In this document: one piece after another, positions 32,399 through 44,065 of the stretch | Position numbering within the stretch: position 1 is the stretch's first letter | Layout: each line of letters begins with the position of its first letter | From: Adiantum capillus-veneris | Lineage: Eukaryota > Streptophyta > Polypodiopsida > Polypodiales > Pteridaceae | DNA length: 64,000 bases | Reading direction: 5' to 3' | Assembly: GCA_014529385.2 (NCBI GenBank) | Contig: CM043959.1 | Coordinates: 61,579,753-61,643,752 of the forward strand | Translations under genes and position numbers: made by a program | Notes under the pieces: model-generated | The model's input: only the letters and a program-made list of their open reading frames with translations | Databases searched by the model: none | Told to the model about the DNA's origin: nothing

Positions 32399-33745
32399 TG
32401 GTGCAACCAAAGTTAGTTTGAGATAGAAAGTGGTCTATGCCAAGCAAAGGCTGTAGGCAGGTGTAGTGCAGAAGTCTAGGGCAGTTACCAAGGTCTTGGG
32501 TAGCCAAAGTGTATGATCAATGTGGTTTTTTAGGCCAAAAGATTGAAGGGATGGTCCAAATTGGATGTCATATGAAGGTGCACGAAGTGTCGAGTCAGTG
32601 CTCTAGAATGTAGTGTTCAAGTGCTCTAGAAGCTGGTGTAGACATCTCATCAAATGGAGCCTCGGTGTGCAAGATACTGAAGGACAAAGTTAGAAGATGT
32701 TGTAGATCCCCGACGGGTAGACAAATGGGTACAGGTGGTCTAGGCAGGTGTCAACAAATATATGTGTAGAGCACAAATTATGGAGCATGCCTATCTTCTT
32801 AGATTACTAATCAGAGCTCTATATAGCAAATTATGATCAGTTGAAGATGTTTTGGGGATTTTTTGGGGAACCCGGACTGAGCCCACTTTCTCACATTGGG
32901 GAATGTGCCATCTAGAATCTTTTTGGCCTTGCCAAGTTTCTCAATGATAGTGTACATCATGTGAAGCTAGCATAAATAGACAGCTCGTCAATCGGGTTCA
33001 TGATCAGCAAGTTACGACAAGTTGAATTTGGCAGCAGGTGCTAGGGAGGATAATGCAGGTAGTTTTCTTGATTTTTTGGCGACCTCGGATAGCAAGCTCA
33101 AAGGAGTCAAAATACGATGAGGTTTTCACAGCCCAAGGAAGGCTTGGTGAAGATCTGGCACGGCTTGGAAACTCAGGCTTTTGACCATCGAGGACGATAT
33201 GGGAGCTGGGGGAAGAAGGCCCAAAAAGGAGGTTTTTTTTCTACTTTTTTGGAGGGCCATTTGGAGCCTGCAAAGTGGAGTTCTTTGACAAGCTAACCCC
33301 TTTGTAACTTTTTCTTGAAAATGGCCACGGAGATGGCAGTACAAGCATTTGTATATTCCTTTTGAATTGCAATCAAGCCATTGTTGCCCCATCTTGTTTT
33401 TGTTTCCCCTTCCTCCCTTCTCTTTCTCCTGCTTTCATGTTCCACCTCGATGCCGGCAATGCAGATGTGTGTGCCCCCCCGTACCGATGGTGTTTTGTGT
33501 GAGAGAGTGAGATTGAGCGGCTATGTGCATGTGTAAGGGTGGAGATAGACCGTGGCAGTAGGTGTGCTTTGTGTAGTGGACTTGTGGATTGTGTGAGCAG
33601 TGGAAATTGAGCAGGCGGTGGTTTGCTAGGGTGAAGCATGTTTTTTGAAGGTGTTTTTTGAGAGGATAGGGGTTCTTCGGATACCCTGAGCTATAGAAAG
33701 GCCTTTTTGTTTGTGCCAGTCATGTTCCCCCATTCCCCCTCTCCA
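32399..33745 (+). repeat. B2 5' LTR
   Basis: It is 1347 bp from TGGTGCAACCAAAG to CCCCCTCTCCA, matching B1 LTR ends. It is about 600 bp shorter than the B1 3' LTR and lacks the palindrome region found there (26803). It contains the GCCTGCAAAGTGGAGTTCT block also seen near the end of the B1 5' LTR. Confidence 0.8.
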
Positions 33746-33750
33746 TCTTC

Positions 33751-33768
33751 TGGTGCCGCCACAAAGGA
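33751..33768 (+). promoter_or_regulatory. B2 primer binding site (putative)
   Basis: TGGTGCCGCCACAAAGGA starts 5 bases after the LTR end. It begins TGG, as it must to pair with a tRNA CCA end. It resembles TGGCGCC-type sites of Tat/Athila elements more than the TGGTATCAGAGC initiator-Met type. The tRNA is not identified. Confidence 0.5.
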
Positions 33769-33787
33769 GCATACTGATTGCTCCTAG

Positions 33788-34335
33788 GTGATCGAAAAGA
33801 AGCAATTTTTTGCACTGGAAGTTATGGCAACAAGAAGCTATGGACCCATTTTCACAGGCGAAGAAGGTTGTGATGAGTGGATGTCGGATTTTGAGCTATA
33901 TATGCTATCATTGGGTATGCCGAATGAGGATAGTAAAATGCAGACGTTCCCTTTGCGATGCGTGGAAATGCTAAAGTATGGTATGAAGCTTTGGAAGGTG
34001 AGCTGATGCAAGAGTGGCCGGCTCTACGGACGAGGTTTCTTCATGACTTTTGCAAGGAGGCATTCCCAGCCAAGATGGTTGCGAAGCTGAAGGCGCTTAA
34101 GCAAGATGTAAGTGAAGAGTTTAATTTGTTTTTGGGTCATTTTGAAGAGTGTTGGGAAAAATTAGCGACAACCATGCAATTGGCTAATGGAGACTACTTT
34201 AAGCTGGAAAACTTCATGGTGTGTTTGCACCCTAAGGTGAGAGAAAAGGTTGATTTTGAGAGTCCAAAGAATTACAATGGTGCGGTACCGATTGCACGAT
34301 CAAAGAGCACAAAGATAAAAAAGAAGATAGAGTAG
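33788..34335 (+). pseudogene. B2 gag
   Basis: The frame starts MIEKKQFFALEVMATRSYG at 33788 and shifts near 33955 into the frame holding GNAKVWYEALEGELMQEW and LFLGHFEECWEKLATTMQL. The capsid pattern is the same as in B1. The zinc knuckle follows in frame 34456-34848 as CYNCGEEGHYPPNY: the last Cys has become Tyr, so this knuckle could not bind zinc normally. Confidence 0.8.
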
Positions 34336-34639
34336 GGTGTGTTGGGCTACAAAATGATGGCCCCTGTTCAAACGCAGAGTCCGAGGGAGGCTATGCACAA
34401 AGAAAATCACGAAAAATGAGGTGTAGCTTTTGTGCCACAAAATTAGGTATGCACAGTGCCAGATTTGTCCGAGAATATGCAGGAGTTGAGGCTCAGTGTC
34501 ATGGATAGAGGAAAGCCAAGAGGAGCAAGGGGCAGGGCAAGACTGCTGCCAGGTAGGTGCTACAATTGTGGAGAAGAGGGGCACTATCCACCCAATTATC
34601 TTCAATCACAGAGCGAGAGAGGAGGCATCTACCCGCTTT

Positions 34640-35560
34640 TTGATAGAGGTCGAGGTCAAGGGAAGTTTAATGGTCCAAGAGAACAAGCGGTGGAGAATGC
34701 TGTGCAGCCAGCTCCGCCAAATGGAGGCGAGGTCTCAAGAGTGAACATCAACGGGGTGGATAAGCAGGATGTTGAGATTTTGGCCAATAAGAGAGCAAGA
34801 GTTGAGAGGGAGACAGAGATAGAATGTGAGACCAGAGCTTCTTGTTAGGGGAAGGAGAAAGTATATGAAGGCAGAGAGTAGCCCGAGCCTACTAGCAAAA
34901 GAAGGAGGTGTCACAAAATCAAACAAGCGGATTTCCAATTAGGGCGTGGCTATCCCGAGTACAATATGTTAAATGATGTTTAAAATCAGAAAGCAAACAT
35001 TACTTTTGGTCAGTTGTTAGCTTTAAATCCAAAATTGAGGGGGCAGTGGTCCACAAGTGTTAGCACCAGGCTACCAAAAGCTAAGGAAAATGTGCAAGCG
35101 GTACAAAACATGGCTTTGAGGGTAGGTAGCCCGGCTGATGTTTTTCCACTAGTGGATGCAATTATAGAAAAGAGGATGTAGGTACAAGCTTACATCCATG
35201 AGAGAGACGGGAGTCAAGGTAGTAGTCAAGTCGAATGTGCACATGAGGATGGCCAATCATACTAAGGCTAGATGTTTGGGTGTGGCTAACGATGTGAAGG
35301 TCAAGGTGATGGGCATAGAGTGCCTGATAGAATTTTTTGTGATGAAGGCAAGAGATAATGCTTATCCAATCATTTTGGGTAGGCCATGGCTCTTGGCAAT
35401 AGGTGCTAAGCAGGATTGGGAGAGCAAAGTGTTCACCTTTCTTGACAAAGAGAAGGGAAGATAGATTGTGCTTGACTTGAAGACCAAGGAGAGAAGTTCT
35501 TGTCCTATGGCAGTTAAAGATGAAGGTGACACGACAAGCTACGAGTAAGAGGTAGAGACG
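34640..35560 (+). pseudogene. B2 protease region with deleted active site
   Basis: It matches B1 (13163-14107) but at about 35193 the sequence goes from QAYIH directly to a segment matching MKETG. About 39 bp that hold the DGG active site in B1 (13676) are missing. The closing motif remains (YPIILGRPWLLAIGAKQDW, 35350-35420). Several stops interrupt the linker, for example at 34846 and 34981. Confidence 0.85.
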
Positions 35561-35619
35561 GGCTATGATGAAGGCTACACTAGCATAGAGGAAGAGGAGA
35601 GAGGACGGCATGCTGAAGA

Positions 35620-36620
35620 TAGATGCAGACTTATTGAGAGTCACCAGAGACGGATCCCCACCTAAAGAAAAAGGTATGTAGCCTCAAGCTCGTGGTTTAA
35701 GCATAGAGGAGGTTTCGAGCATGTTATGTGAAGATTTGACCAAAATTGAAAAGGAAGGTTATGTTCAACTGTGTGAGTCCTTTCCAAACCTGTTTGCAAC
35801 AAAATACAAGAATTTTCAAGGTGCACAAGGGGTAGAGAACAAGATTGTTCTCAAGGAGTGACATAGGCCTAAAGATCGGACGTTCAGAAGACTAGGGGAA
35901 ATCCAAAAGGAGGCCCTTTGGCAGAAGATTATTAAGTTTCTGGATGCAGGCATCATATATCCTTTGAAAGAGTCAGAGTGGGTCTCATGAGTGGTTATAA
36001 CCCCTAAGAAGAATGGGAAATGGAGGGTGTGTGTTGACTACAAGCCATTGAATGCAGCAACCAAAAGAAATCACTATCCATTGCGATTTCAAGACGAGAT
36101 CCTAAACTAGGTAGCTGGGCATGAGAGATACTTGATTATGGATGGATTTTTGGGGTAGTTTCAGATAGAGATTGCACTAGAAGACCAGTTCAAGACCACA
36201 TTCATATCTCTATGGGTTTGTTTTGCTTACTGCAGGATGCCGTTCAGATTGGTGAATTCATATGCCACCTTCCAAGATTGGATGAACATGGTATTTGGTC
36301 CATACCTCAACTACTTTATCAAGGTCTTCATGGACGATATAGGCTGCTACAGTTCAAGATTACAACACCTATTGAAGCTGCAATTATGCTTTCAAAGTCT
36401 TGTTGCAGAAGGAGGTCAGTTGAACCCCAAGAAGTACAAGCTAGCACAGCCTTGAGCACAGTTTTTGGGTCATGTGGTGTCGCAAAACTGTATAGAGGCT
36501 GATCCAGAGAAGGTGAAGGCGTTGGTGTTGATGGAGCCACCATCAGATGCTCAAGGTTTGTCTTTGTTTGTTCATAAGCTGAAATATCTATCAAGTTTCT
36601 TTCGGATGTTATCGCAATAT
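35620..36620 (+). pseudogene. B2 reverse transcriptase
   Basis: RT motifs are present in mixed frames: ESEWVS, PKKNGKWRVCVDYKPLNAAT, DGFLG, VNSYATFQDWMN and catalytic FMDDIGCYS (near 36330), then NPKKYKLAQP and LGHVVSQN. There are stops at about 35987, 36107, 36157 and 36454. It is very close to B1 RT and more decayed. Confidence 0.85.
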
Positions 36621-37200
36621 GTACATCCTCTTCAAACGAGGGCTCAACAGGTGCATGGTTATGAGTGGGATGAGGAAGCTCAAGACGCTTTTGATAGGGT
36701 TAAGGAAATTTTGTGTCAGTTTGCCAGTGGTGTGTCCTCCCAATCAAGAGTACGACTTCCACGTGTCTATGACGATCGACACAATTGCTATTGGAGCGGT
36801 TGTACTGCAAAAGGTCGGGAGAAGCTACAAGACGATATACTTTAAGAGCAGAGTGATTAGCCCAGGAGAAGCTACCTACATAGAAGAAGAGCAATGGGTG
36901 ATGGCTTTGGTCTTTACTTGCAGGAAGTTCAAGGTGCATTTAATTGTGTGCAAGTTTTTTGTGTTGACATCTAATAATCTATTGCCAAAGGGAGTGCTAC
37001 ATTTGAAGCCAAGAAGGAGGATTATGAAGTGGGTGTTGGAGCTTCAAGAGTTTGAGTTCAAGGTAGATCACACGAGTCGGTCTCACTTGGCAGTTATTCT
37101 TGTCAACAAGGCTGTCAATTTTCCGGCCTATCCAAGAGTGGTGCGAGATGAAGCTAGGGAGGAGACTCATTTGGAGAATGCTTTTACAATGTGGTTTGAT
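36621..37200 (+). pseudogene. B2 first RNase H and connection
   Basis: An open frame covers RNase H: YDFHVSMTIDTIAIGAVVLQ, YFKSRVISPGEATYIEEEQW, then KVHLIVCKFFVLTSNNLL, then connection residues RRRIMKWVLELQEFEFKVDH. The expected catalytic Asp at the start of the domain reads VSMTIDT rather than a canonical CDAS. B1 lacks all of this after EEQWVM. Confidence 0.8.
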
Positions 37201-37600
37201 TGATCGTATTGAAGGATAGTACATAAGGCAGGAGGAGGTGTGGTGATACACGACCCACACGGAAAAGCTATATTTTCAAAGGCACATGATCTAGAGTATG
37301 TCCACACCAATAATGAGGTGGAGTACCTCACTCTACAGTTGGGTTTGAAGCATTGTATAGAGTTCGGCATTTTGAGGTTGGTGGTGAAGGGAGATGCATT
37401 GGTAGTCATCAAGAAACTGCTAGGCCAATGGTAGGTAAAGTAGGATTCTTTGAAGCATTTGTTCTTTTCCATCAAGAAGATGCTAAAGTCTTTTGAAGAG
37501 GTTCAATTCAAGCATGTGAGAAGAGAGAAAAACCAAGAGGTGGACCAGTTAGCAATAGCAAAGTGTAGGTGCATGTTACAAGTTTATATGTGGCCCCAGC
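37190..37600 (+). pseudogene. B2 second (archaeal-like) RNase H
   Basis: It begins WFD-stop-SY, where GGA of the expected FDGSY has become TGA. It continues HKAGGGVVIHDPHGKAIF, TNNEVEYLTLQLGLKHCI and LVVKGDALVVIKKLLGQW, then a TAG and a C-terminal part (FKHVRREKNQEVDQLAIAKC). This is the same domain as in element C and the main argument for placing family B in the Tat lineage. Confidence 0.8.
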
Positions 37601-38530
37601 CACTCATGCAGGTAGGGAGACTCTAAAAGAGATTGAAGGGTTTTTGAATACAGGGTAGTGTTTAGAGGGTTTGTCCAAGTTGAAAAAGAGAAGAGTGGTG
37701 TAGAAGGCCCACAAATTTACACTCGTACGCGAAGATCTCATGAGCTATGGACGTGACGGAGTGCTTGGAAGGGTGCTGTACAAAGAAGAGATAGGTATGG
37801 TGCTGGAGCAATGCCACAAGGAAAGTGGACATTAGGGAAAAGACCAGGTTCTGTTTTGAGTGCTTAGAGTAGGCTTTTTGTGGCCTTTCGTAGTGGAGGA
37901 CGTGCATTATTGGTGCAAGACGTGGCATGATTGTCAGACTGTAGGTGAAAGATGGTTGGTAGCGGAGTCACAAGGTGCCATCATCACACAAAGTGCTTTC
38001 GAGAAGTGGGATCTGTATGTCATAGGTCCTCTCCCAAAGTCTATGGCGGTAAGAAGTACGTGGTGGTAGCCATTGACTACCTTACAAGGTGGGTCGAGGC
38101 CACAAATGTGAAGGAAGTAAATGCTAATGTGGTGGCTCAGTTTGTGTTAGACAACATCTGTTGCCGTTTTGGTGTTCCATGGGTGTTAGTTTTTGATAGG
38201 GGTCAGGGGTTTAGAAGCAAGCTTATAAACCCGTTAATGAAAAAACTAAAGATACAACATCGATTTTCCTCACCCTATCACCCCCAATGCAATGGTCTAG
38301 TCGAGAGTGCTAATGGGCAAATCGTCAAAATATTAACGAAGTACGTGTACAAGCAGAAAATTGAGTGGGAAAAAAATCTAGAGAAGTGTGTGTGGGTGCA
38401 TAGAACGTCCTATAAAGTAGCAACAAATTTCACTCCATCCGAGCTAGTCTATGGTAAAGAGGCTGTGTTGGCGGTGCATGCACAATTAGGTGCTTTGAAG
38501 GGTATGTGGCATGTTAGTGCCAATCAACAA
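37601..38530 (+). pseudogene. B2 integrase core
   Basis: The zinc domain is degraded (37840-37960: VEDVHYWCKTWHDCQ). The core reads WDLYVIGPLPKS, where the first catalytic Asp has become Tyr, then VFDRGQGFRSKL and SSPYHPQCNGLVESANGQI with the other two acidic residues. It continues to FTPSELVYGKEAVLAVHAQL. Confidence 0.85.
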
Positions 38531-38603
38531 GGAATTTTATAGGATTGGATACCCAGTTTGAAGGCTTTGCAGATGGACAGAGAGGCAGTGGGCAGACTAC
38601 TAT

Positions 38604-38915
38604 GTGAAGCAGAGAGAGAAGCGGGTTGCCCAGTTTAATCAGAACCTGCAAGAAAAGAGGATAGAGGAAGGAGATTTGGTCATGAAGTATGAAAGCTACC
38701 TGGGTTTCACATTCCAGAAGAATTTCAAGAGGAAGTGGACAGGTCCATATAAAGTGCAAAAAGCCTTTTCGAATGGGACCTATCAGTTGGTAAGAGCAAA
38801 TGGAAAGCTTCTTAGGAACAGGGTGAACGATGTGCAGCTCAAGTTGTATTTTGAGAGGAATCTAGTGCTCGAGGTGCATCAAATTGTAGTCAAGAGGGGT
38901 GGGAAACCCACCTAA
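38604..38915 (+). pseudogene. B2 integrase C-terminal domain
   Basis: This reads RVAQFNQNLQEKRIEEGDLV and KRKWTGPYKVQKAFSNGTYQ, ending KRGGKPT. It shows the uninterrupted form of the site where element C entered B1 (GAGAAGCGGGTTGCC at 38616-38630). Confidence 0.85.
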
Positions 38916-39081
38916 ATCACGCAGTGTGTGAGAGGAAAAAACAGAGATTTTGTACATAGCTTGTACATAAAGTTATGGTTTTGTGAGTGCTTTCAATTCT
39001 CAGTTTGGTATACTAGTTTTGAAGTTTTGTACATATGCTTTGGGTTGAGCATAAATTTTCAACGAGGGGGCTGGACAATGA

Positions 39082-39499
39082 TGGTGCAACCATAGTTGGT
39101 CCAGGCTAGAAAGTATTCTATGCAAGGAAAGGCTGCAGGCAGGTGCAATGCAAAAGGCTAGGGAAAATACCAAGGTCCTGGGTAGCCAATGGGTAGTGGA
39201 AGTGTATGCTCAATGTTGTTTTTTAGGCCAAAAGCGCAAAGGGATGGTCCAAATTGGATGATAGATGAAGGTGCCCAAAGTGCTGAGTCAATGTTCTAGA
39301 ATGTAGTGCTCAATGTGCTCTAGAAGCCGGCCTCGATAGCTCGTCAAACGGAGCCCCGATGTGCAAGATACTGAAGTACAAAGTTACAAGATGTTGTAGA
39401 TCCCCAACGGGTAGGGCAGCTAAGGACAGGTGGCCCAGGCAGGTGTCAGTGGATACATGTATAGAGCCTGAATTATGGAGCATGCTTGTCTTCTTGGTC
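39082..39499 (+). repeat. B2 3' LTR, truncated
   Basis: It starts TGGTGCAACCATAGTTGG after a polypurine-like run and follows the 5' LTR until GCATGCTTGTCTTCTTGG. There it breaks into unrelated sequence. About 0.9 kb of LTR is missing. Confidence 0.8.
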
Positions 39500-39724
39500 C
39501 GTTTTCAACAACCATACTATAAACTAGAGTGTTTTTGCACATGATAGTTTACAAATACACACACACACATACACGCTCATGCACCCAAAACAAAATTTTC
39601 TTCCCACACATGCTTCATTTGATAAAACAATTAAAATCTAAGTTGCAAGAAAAACTTGGGTGACTAAATTGAAAAAAACACCATTCATATTGAATAAGAT
39701 TTCTTGAAGATTACAAAGGTTGGA

Positions 39725-40620
39725 TGAATTAGGGTTAAGTATTAATGATAGTTATGCATCATTAATTTAAGCTTTAAAGATAGATTTGCATCCTTAAGCT
39801 AAGCTTTAAGGGTAACTTTTCACTTAGGTGTAAGATTTAGTGACTACCTTGTATTTTAAACTTGAGCATTAATGGTAACCTCACAATTAGGGTTAAGTGC
39901 TAAGAGTATCTATGCATCAGTAGGTTAAGCTGCAAAGGTAGATTTTCACTCTTAAGCTAAGTTTTAATGGTAACATTACACTTAGGTACTATAAGCTTTA
40001 GTGACTACCTTGTATTTTAGGTTTAAGCTTTCATGGTAACCTCACAATCAGGGTTAAGTGCTAAGAGTGTCTATGCATCATTAAGTTAAGCTTCAAAGGT
40101 AGATTTACACTCTGAAGCTAAACTTTAATGGTAACTTTGCACTTAGGTGTAAGTTTTTGTGACTATCTTGTATTTTAGGTTTAAGCTTTAATGGTAACCT
40201 CGCAATTAGGGTTAAGTGCTAAGAGTATCTATGCATCATTAAGTTAAGATTGAAAGGCAGATTTGCACTCTAAGTTAAGCTTTAATGGTAACTTTTCACT
40301 TAGGTGTAAGCTTTAGCGACTACCTTCTATTCTAAGTTTAGCTTTAATGGTAACCTCGCAATTAGTGTTAAGTGCTAAGAGTATCTATGCATCATTAAGA
40401 TAAGCTTCAAAGGTATATTTGCATCCTTAATCTAAGCTTTAATAGTAACTTTGCACTTAGGTGTAAGCTTTAGTGACTACCTTGTATTTTAGGTTTAAGC
40501 TTTAATGGCAACCTCATAATTAGGGTTAAGTGCTAAGAATATCTATGCATCATTAAGTTAAGCTTCAAAGGTAGATTTTCATCCTTAAGCTAAGCTTTGA
40601 TGGTAAGTTTGCAATTAGAA
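39725..40620. repeat. 158-bp tandem satellite
   Basis: Six anchor copies of GGGTTAAGTGCTAAGAGTATC-like sequence start at 39733, 39891, 40052, 40209, 40366 and 40524 (spacing 158, 161, 157, 157, 158). Each unit holds several AAGCTTTAATGGTAAC-type subrepeats plus a TTAGGGTTAAG block, so the unit itself grew from a ~40-bp motif. Further ATTAGGGTTAAGCTT copies lie at 40677-40730. Confidence 0.9.
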
Positions 40621-40739
40621 AAAGCATTGAAAGACAAGCTTGCAATTTAGGGTTTAGCTTCCATGGTGACTTTGTGTGTGATTAGGGTTAAGCTTTCATG
40701 GTGACCTTGTGTGATTAGGGTTAAGCTTCCATGGAAACC

Positions 40740-42806
40740 TTGTCTTGTCTCATTAAAGAGAGAAAGGTTTAGTTTCATTATGGTAATTAAACTTAGGGTT
40801 TGCATGTCTCTTTACGGTAGGAAGAATGTATGGTTATAATCCTTTCTTCCAAGCTTTAATGGAAAGCTCTAGATTCCCATTTTATCTCCAAAGCCAGCTT
40901 TAATGGAAAGATCGAAGACTCATAAATTATAGGACGACCTTGTAGCTTCCTAAATGGAAATCTAGGCACCATAAGAAAAGAGTAGTTGTCTAAGCTCGAT
41001 AGAAGTAGTTCAATTTTTGGTATTGAAGAGTATTTCTAAAGTTGTCAATTTCAAGTTTGTTTGCAAATACAACATATGGGAGATAGGGGATAACTTCACG
41101 GAATTGATCTCCGTGTTGTTTGAACCAAAAACTCTACAACCTTCCATGGAGATTTCCCATGGATGGCAAAGGATTGCAAAAACCTGGGAATCGTACAAAA
41201 CGGGCATTGAACTTAAAAAGTTGGCATTTTCGAAGAGACATTAACCATCAAACGCCTATGGAAAAAACTCGCTTGTATTTTCTAAATAAACATGACTGGT
41301 AGATAATTAATGAAAGTAGGAATTAAGGTTGATAAATGTATGAACCTCAAAATTTCCAAGTAGGAGTTAAAAAGGAATCTCGAGAGGTGATAGCGATAGC
41401 CCATTGCAAAACATAGATTTAACTAGGAGTTTTGAAGATTGTTTGGAAATGACCGAAAACCAAGATGGATCTTCTTGGGTCCAATTTGATTGAAAGGCTA
41501 GCCCATTGAGAGGATTCTCTTCGGGAACTTGATGGAGATTGGCACGTTTTAGCTAGGGCAATGTAACCGGCAAGTTTGTTATAGCTAGATCACTCATACC
41601 CCAGGGATAAGGGATGAATGGGTTTGTTTTATTTTTTCCCGGTCGGGTGAAGTACCCGTGATTTCTTATTAGAAACGGCCATAATCTAGGTATGGCCTGA
41701 TGCCAATAGTTGGATGAGAGGGTAATTAAGGAAATTTGTTCGATTCGGTTGCTTAAAAAGGAACTGAAAAGGCTAGGAATATAGGGGATATCCTTTGCGT
41801 CTGTCACCAGATGGTACTATACCTCTCAAAATTAAATTCTTAGGAAGGAATGATTAAATTACTTGATGAGTCTTTTCCAAACACTTATTTCTGGGAAATA
41901 TTATGAAGGTGCTTCCATTTTGATGGCTTGTAACCGATTTTCTTGGTCCTGAGTGAGGCAAGATGAATTGGTTGAAACAAAATATGTTGCATGATTAGTT
42001 AGGAAACTAGTTACAAGCTAATTATAGCAGATTAAGGTAAAGAAATAAATTAAAAGTTTTTAAATAAAGATGTGGTTGGAACAACCAGATGAATTTCCCT
42101 GAACGAGGGTATGCAATAGATTGTATGTTGCTTGTTGTCTGACGATGTCTGATAGACTGTCTTCCTGATTTTGTAGTAGTTAAGTACTACCTCGGGAAGG
42201 GATTTTCATGAAATGGTTCGGTAGGTGGGAGGATCCGGAGGGTCAGATGGCCGGATGTTGCATAAATGTTTTATGTTAAATGCTAGGACTATGCGGGATA
42301 AAAACGGGTATGCAGAAACAAGTGAGATCAGGTAGGATTACAAGATCCCTCTTCTTAGGGGAATGCGATAGCTGTTGTCCCTGCTTGTCAAGAAAAAGGG
42401 GTTATTTGCCATGAACCGAGGGACAAGAATAAAGCAAGAGCAGATCGTCAAGTTAAAGATAAAGAGAATCAAGACTAAAGACCACGATTTTGGGGTGGGT
42501 GACGGAGAGATGCCAAGGAAGGATTAAGTTATGATAAGCGGAGAGAGTCGTTAAATTGATGGGATTTACGCGCTAGGGTTGTCATTCGAGGTAGGCCGGA
42601 GTCCTTTCTGGGTGTCGGTCCCAAGTGGGAGGGATACTTGCAAATAGATCTACGTCATTCCTTGGAGCAGTCTGGAAGACTAAGGGAGGTGAGTAGGGTC
42701 GAGTCTGGGTATGGACCTCACATTGGTTGATATGGATTTGTGTTGCCCCCGCAAGCACTTGCAGTGTCTATGAAGGACTAATAGAGAGAAGAGGGGGGGA
42801 GGGAGA
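40740..42806. other. No gene seen
   Basis: AT-rich DNA between the satellite and the GA tract. Open frames here (for example 41017-41244 and 41553-41807) are short, overlap each other on both strands and show no motif. I see no RNA gene. Confidence 0.5.
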
Positions 42807-42809
42807 GAT

Positions 42810-42810
<1 letters not shown>

Positions 42811-42886
<76 letters not shown>
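42811..42886. repeat. (AG)n microsatellite, about 76 bp
   Basis: An uninterrupted AG run follows a G-rich purine stretch (42791-42810). The frame 42727-42915 translating as an Arg-Glu repeat is only this microsatellite. Confidence 0.95.
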
Positions 42887-42889
<3 letters not shown>

Positions 42890-43115
42890 GCAGAAGTGGC
42901 GGAGGCACCCATTAAGGTAGCGCTACAGAGAGCTCAGAGGAGTGGCGGAGAAAGGGAATTTAAATGTGCAGGCAGTTTGCTTCTTTAAGCTTTAGTATTA
43001 AAGTTAAATGGAATTTCTAGTGGGCCTAAATTTCAACCTCTCAGCCAAAAAACATTTTATCTTTTCTTTATATAATATGAAAATGAATAACCCACCACCC
43101 ATTTCATCTCCTCCC

Positions 43116-43140
43116 AAAGGAGTGTCCGAGACACTCCTTT
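43116..43140. repeat. Perfect 11-bp inverted repeat with 3-base loop
   Basis: AAAGGAGTGTC, loop CGA, GACACTCCTTT, followed by TT. It resembles a terminator hairpin but lies in plant repeat DNA. It coincides with a possible LTR start (TGTCCGAGAC at 43123) of element E. Confidence 0.75.
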
Positions 43141-44045
43141 TTGGTATCACCTAAATATGCTATGCCCCATGAGCGAGAATTTAGTGTATATTAGCTACAA
43201 ACTATCAATGATGATTTGGTACTTGCTAGGTAGTGCATCTCTATTTACAATATCTTTGTTGGTTTGAAAAATTCAATGCATCTTTGTGCCACATACCGAT
43301 CACTTCCTTGAGTATTAGCATGGAGTATGTTAATACGAGATTGCTATGCTATAAATGTCCATCATGGTGATTTGGTAGCATAGAGGGAGATGATGCTTCA
43401 GCCGTCGTGAGGCTGTCTAGTAGGAAAGGCCACATGGAAATTTATGGCATCTTCTCTTTGGTGATCGATGTCACAAAATGGTGATATGGCATGCCCAGAA
43501 ACACTGGCAGCAGGGTACAACTCTGTAAACTGCGGCTGCAAGCTGATGTGGCAGTATTGTACGGAGCCCCACTTTTCACGCTGACTGTCGTACGGAGGAT
43601 CCTACTTTTTGCAGTGACTTGGTGACATGGCAGGGTGTATGGATTTTTCCTTTTTACCTTGCTGTATGGAATTTGTGGTGGTGGCTGAGTTTTTTTGCAA
43701 CAACTTTTGGACATCTTGATGCTTTATTTCTAGAAGCTTTTTGAATGGCAACTTTTGGGGATCTACTTTTGGGCATCCCTTGTAACTTATAAATAAGGGG
43801 TAGGGCCCTTACTTATCAAAGCGTCTGGACGCAGAGTCTAAGAGTGAGCACCCTCCCACTCTCTTGTCCTTAAAACACATATTAATACAAAAAAAATATT
43901 GAAAGGGGCACCATTCTTTCAAGCCAATATCTCTAGGCATGGAACTAAGTCAAGCCGTGTTGAATTAAGTGTGAATTGTGAACTGTTTTGAAATGAATCT
44001 CTATTGTTTCATAGTAGAATCTTGACTTGGATTGTCCAAGTTACA
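43123..44045 (+). repeat. Element E 5' LTR (start uncertain)
   Basis: The right end is set by TTACA at 44041-44045, directly before a primer binding site. TGTCCGAG at 43123 is a plausible start but no second LTR exists to prove it. A TATA box (TTATAAATAAGGGG, 43788-43800) lies about 250 bp before the LTR end, which fits an LTR promoter. Confidence 0.5.
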
Positions 44046-44046
44046 G

Positions 44047-44065
44047 TGGTATAAGAGCGCGGCCG
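44047..44065 (+). promoter_or_regulatory. Element E primer binding site
   Basis: TGGTATAAGAGCGCGGCCG differs by one base in the first 12 from the usual plant initiator-Met site TGGTATCAGAGC. It sits one base after the LTR end. It would prime first-strand cDNA synthesis. Confidence 0.75.

Larger units (their letters stand above)
32399..39499 (+). mobile_element. Element B2: second copy of the B family
   Basis: It has a 5' LTR (32399-33745), primer-site-like sequence, gag, broken CCHC, protease, RT, RNase H, second RNase H, integrase and a truncated 3' LTR (39082-39499). It shows the regions that B1 has lost and so defines the family layout, including the dual RNase H of Tat elements. There are many stops and frameshifts. 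No target duplication can be tested because the 3' LTR is cut. Confidence 0.85.

Noticed and set aside
39725-40740. Interstitial telomere repeat (TTTAGGG)n
   Set aside because: TTAGGG occurs once per 158-bp unit and never in a head-to-tail telomere run, so it is part of the satellite unit.
42727-42915. Open frame encoding an Arg-Glu repeat
   Set aside because: It is only the translation of the (AG)n microsatellite at 42811-42886.
43116-43140. Rho-independent transcription terminator
   Set aside because: Hairpin plus T run looks like one, but the window is plant nuclear DNA, where this mechanism does not apply, and no gene ends there.
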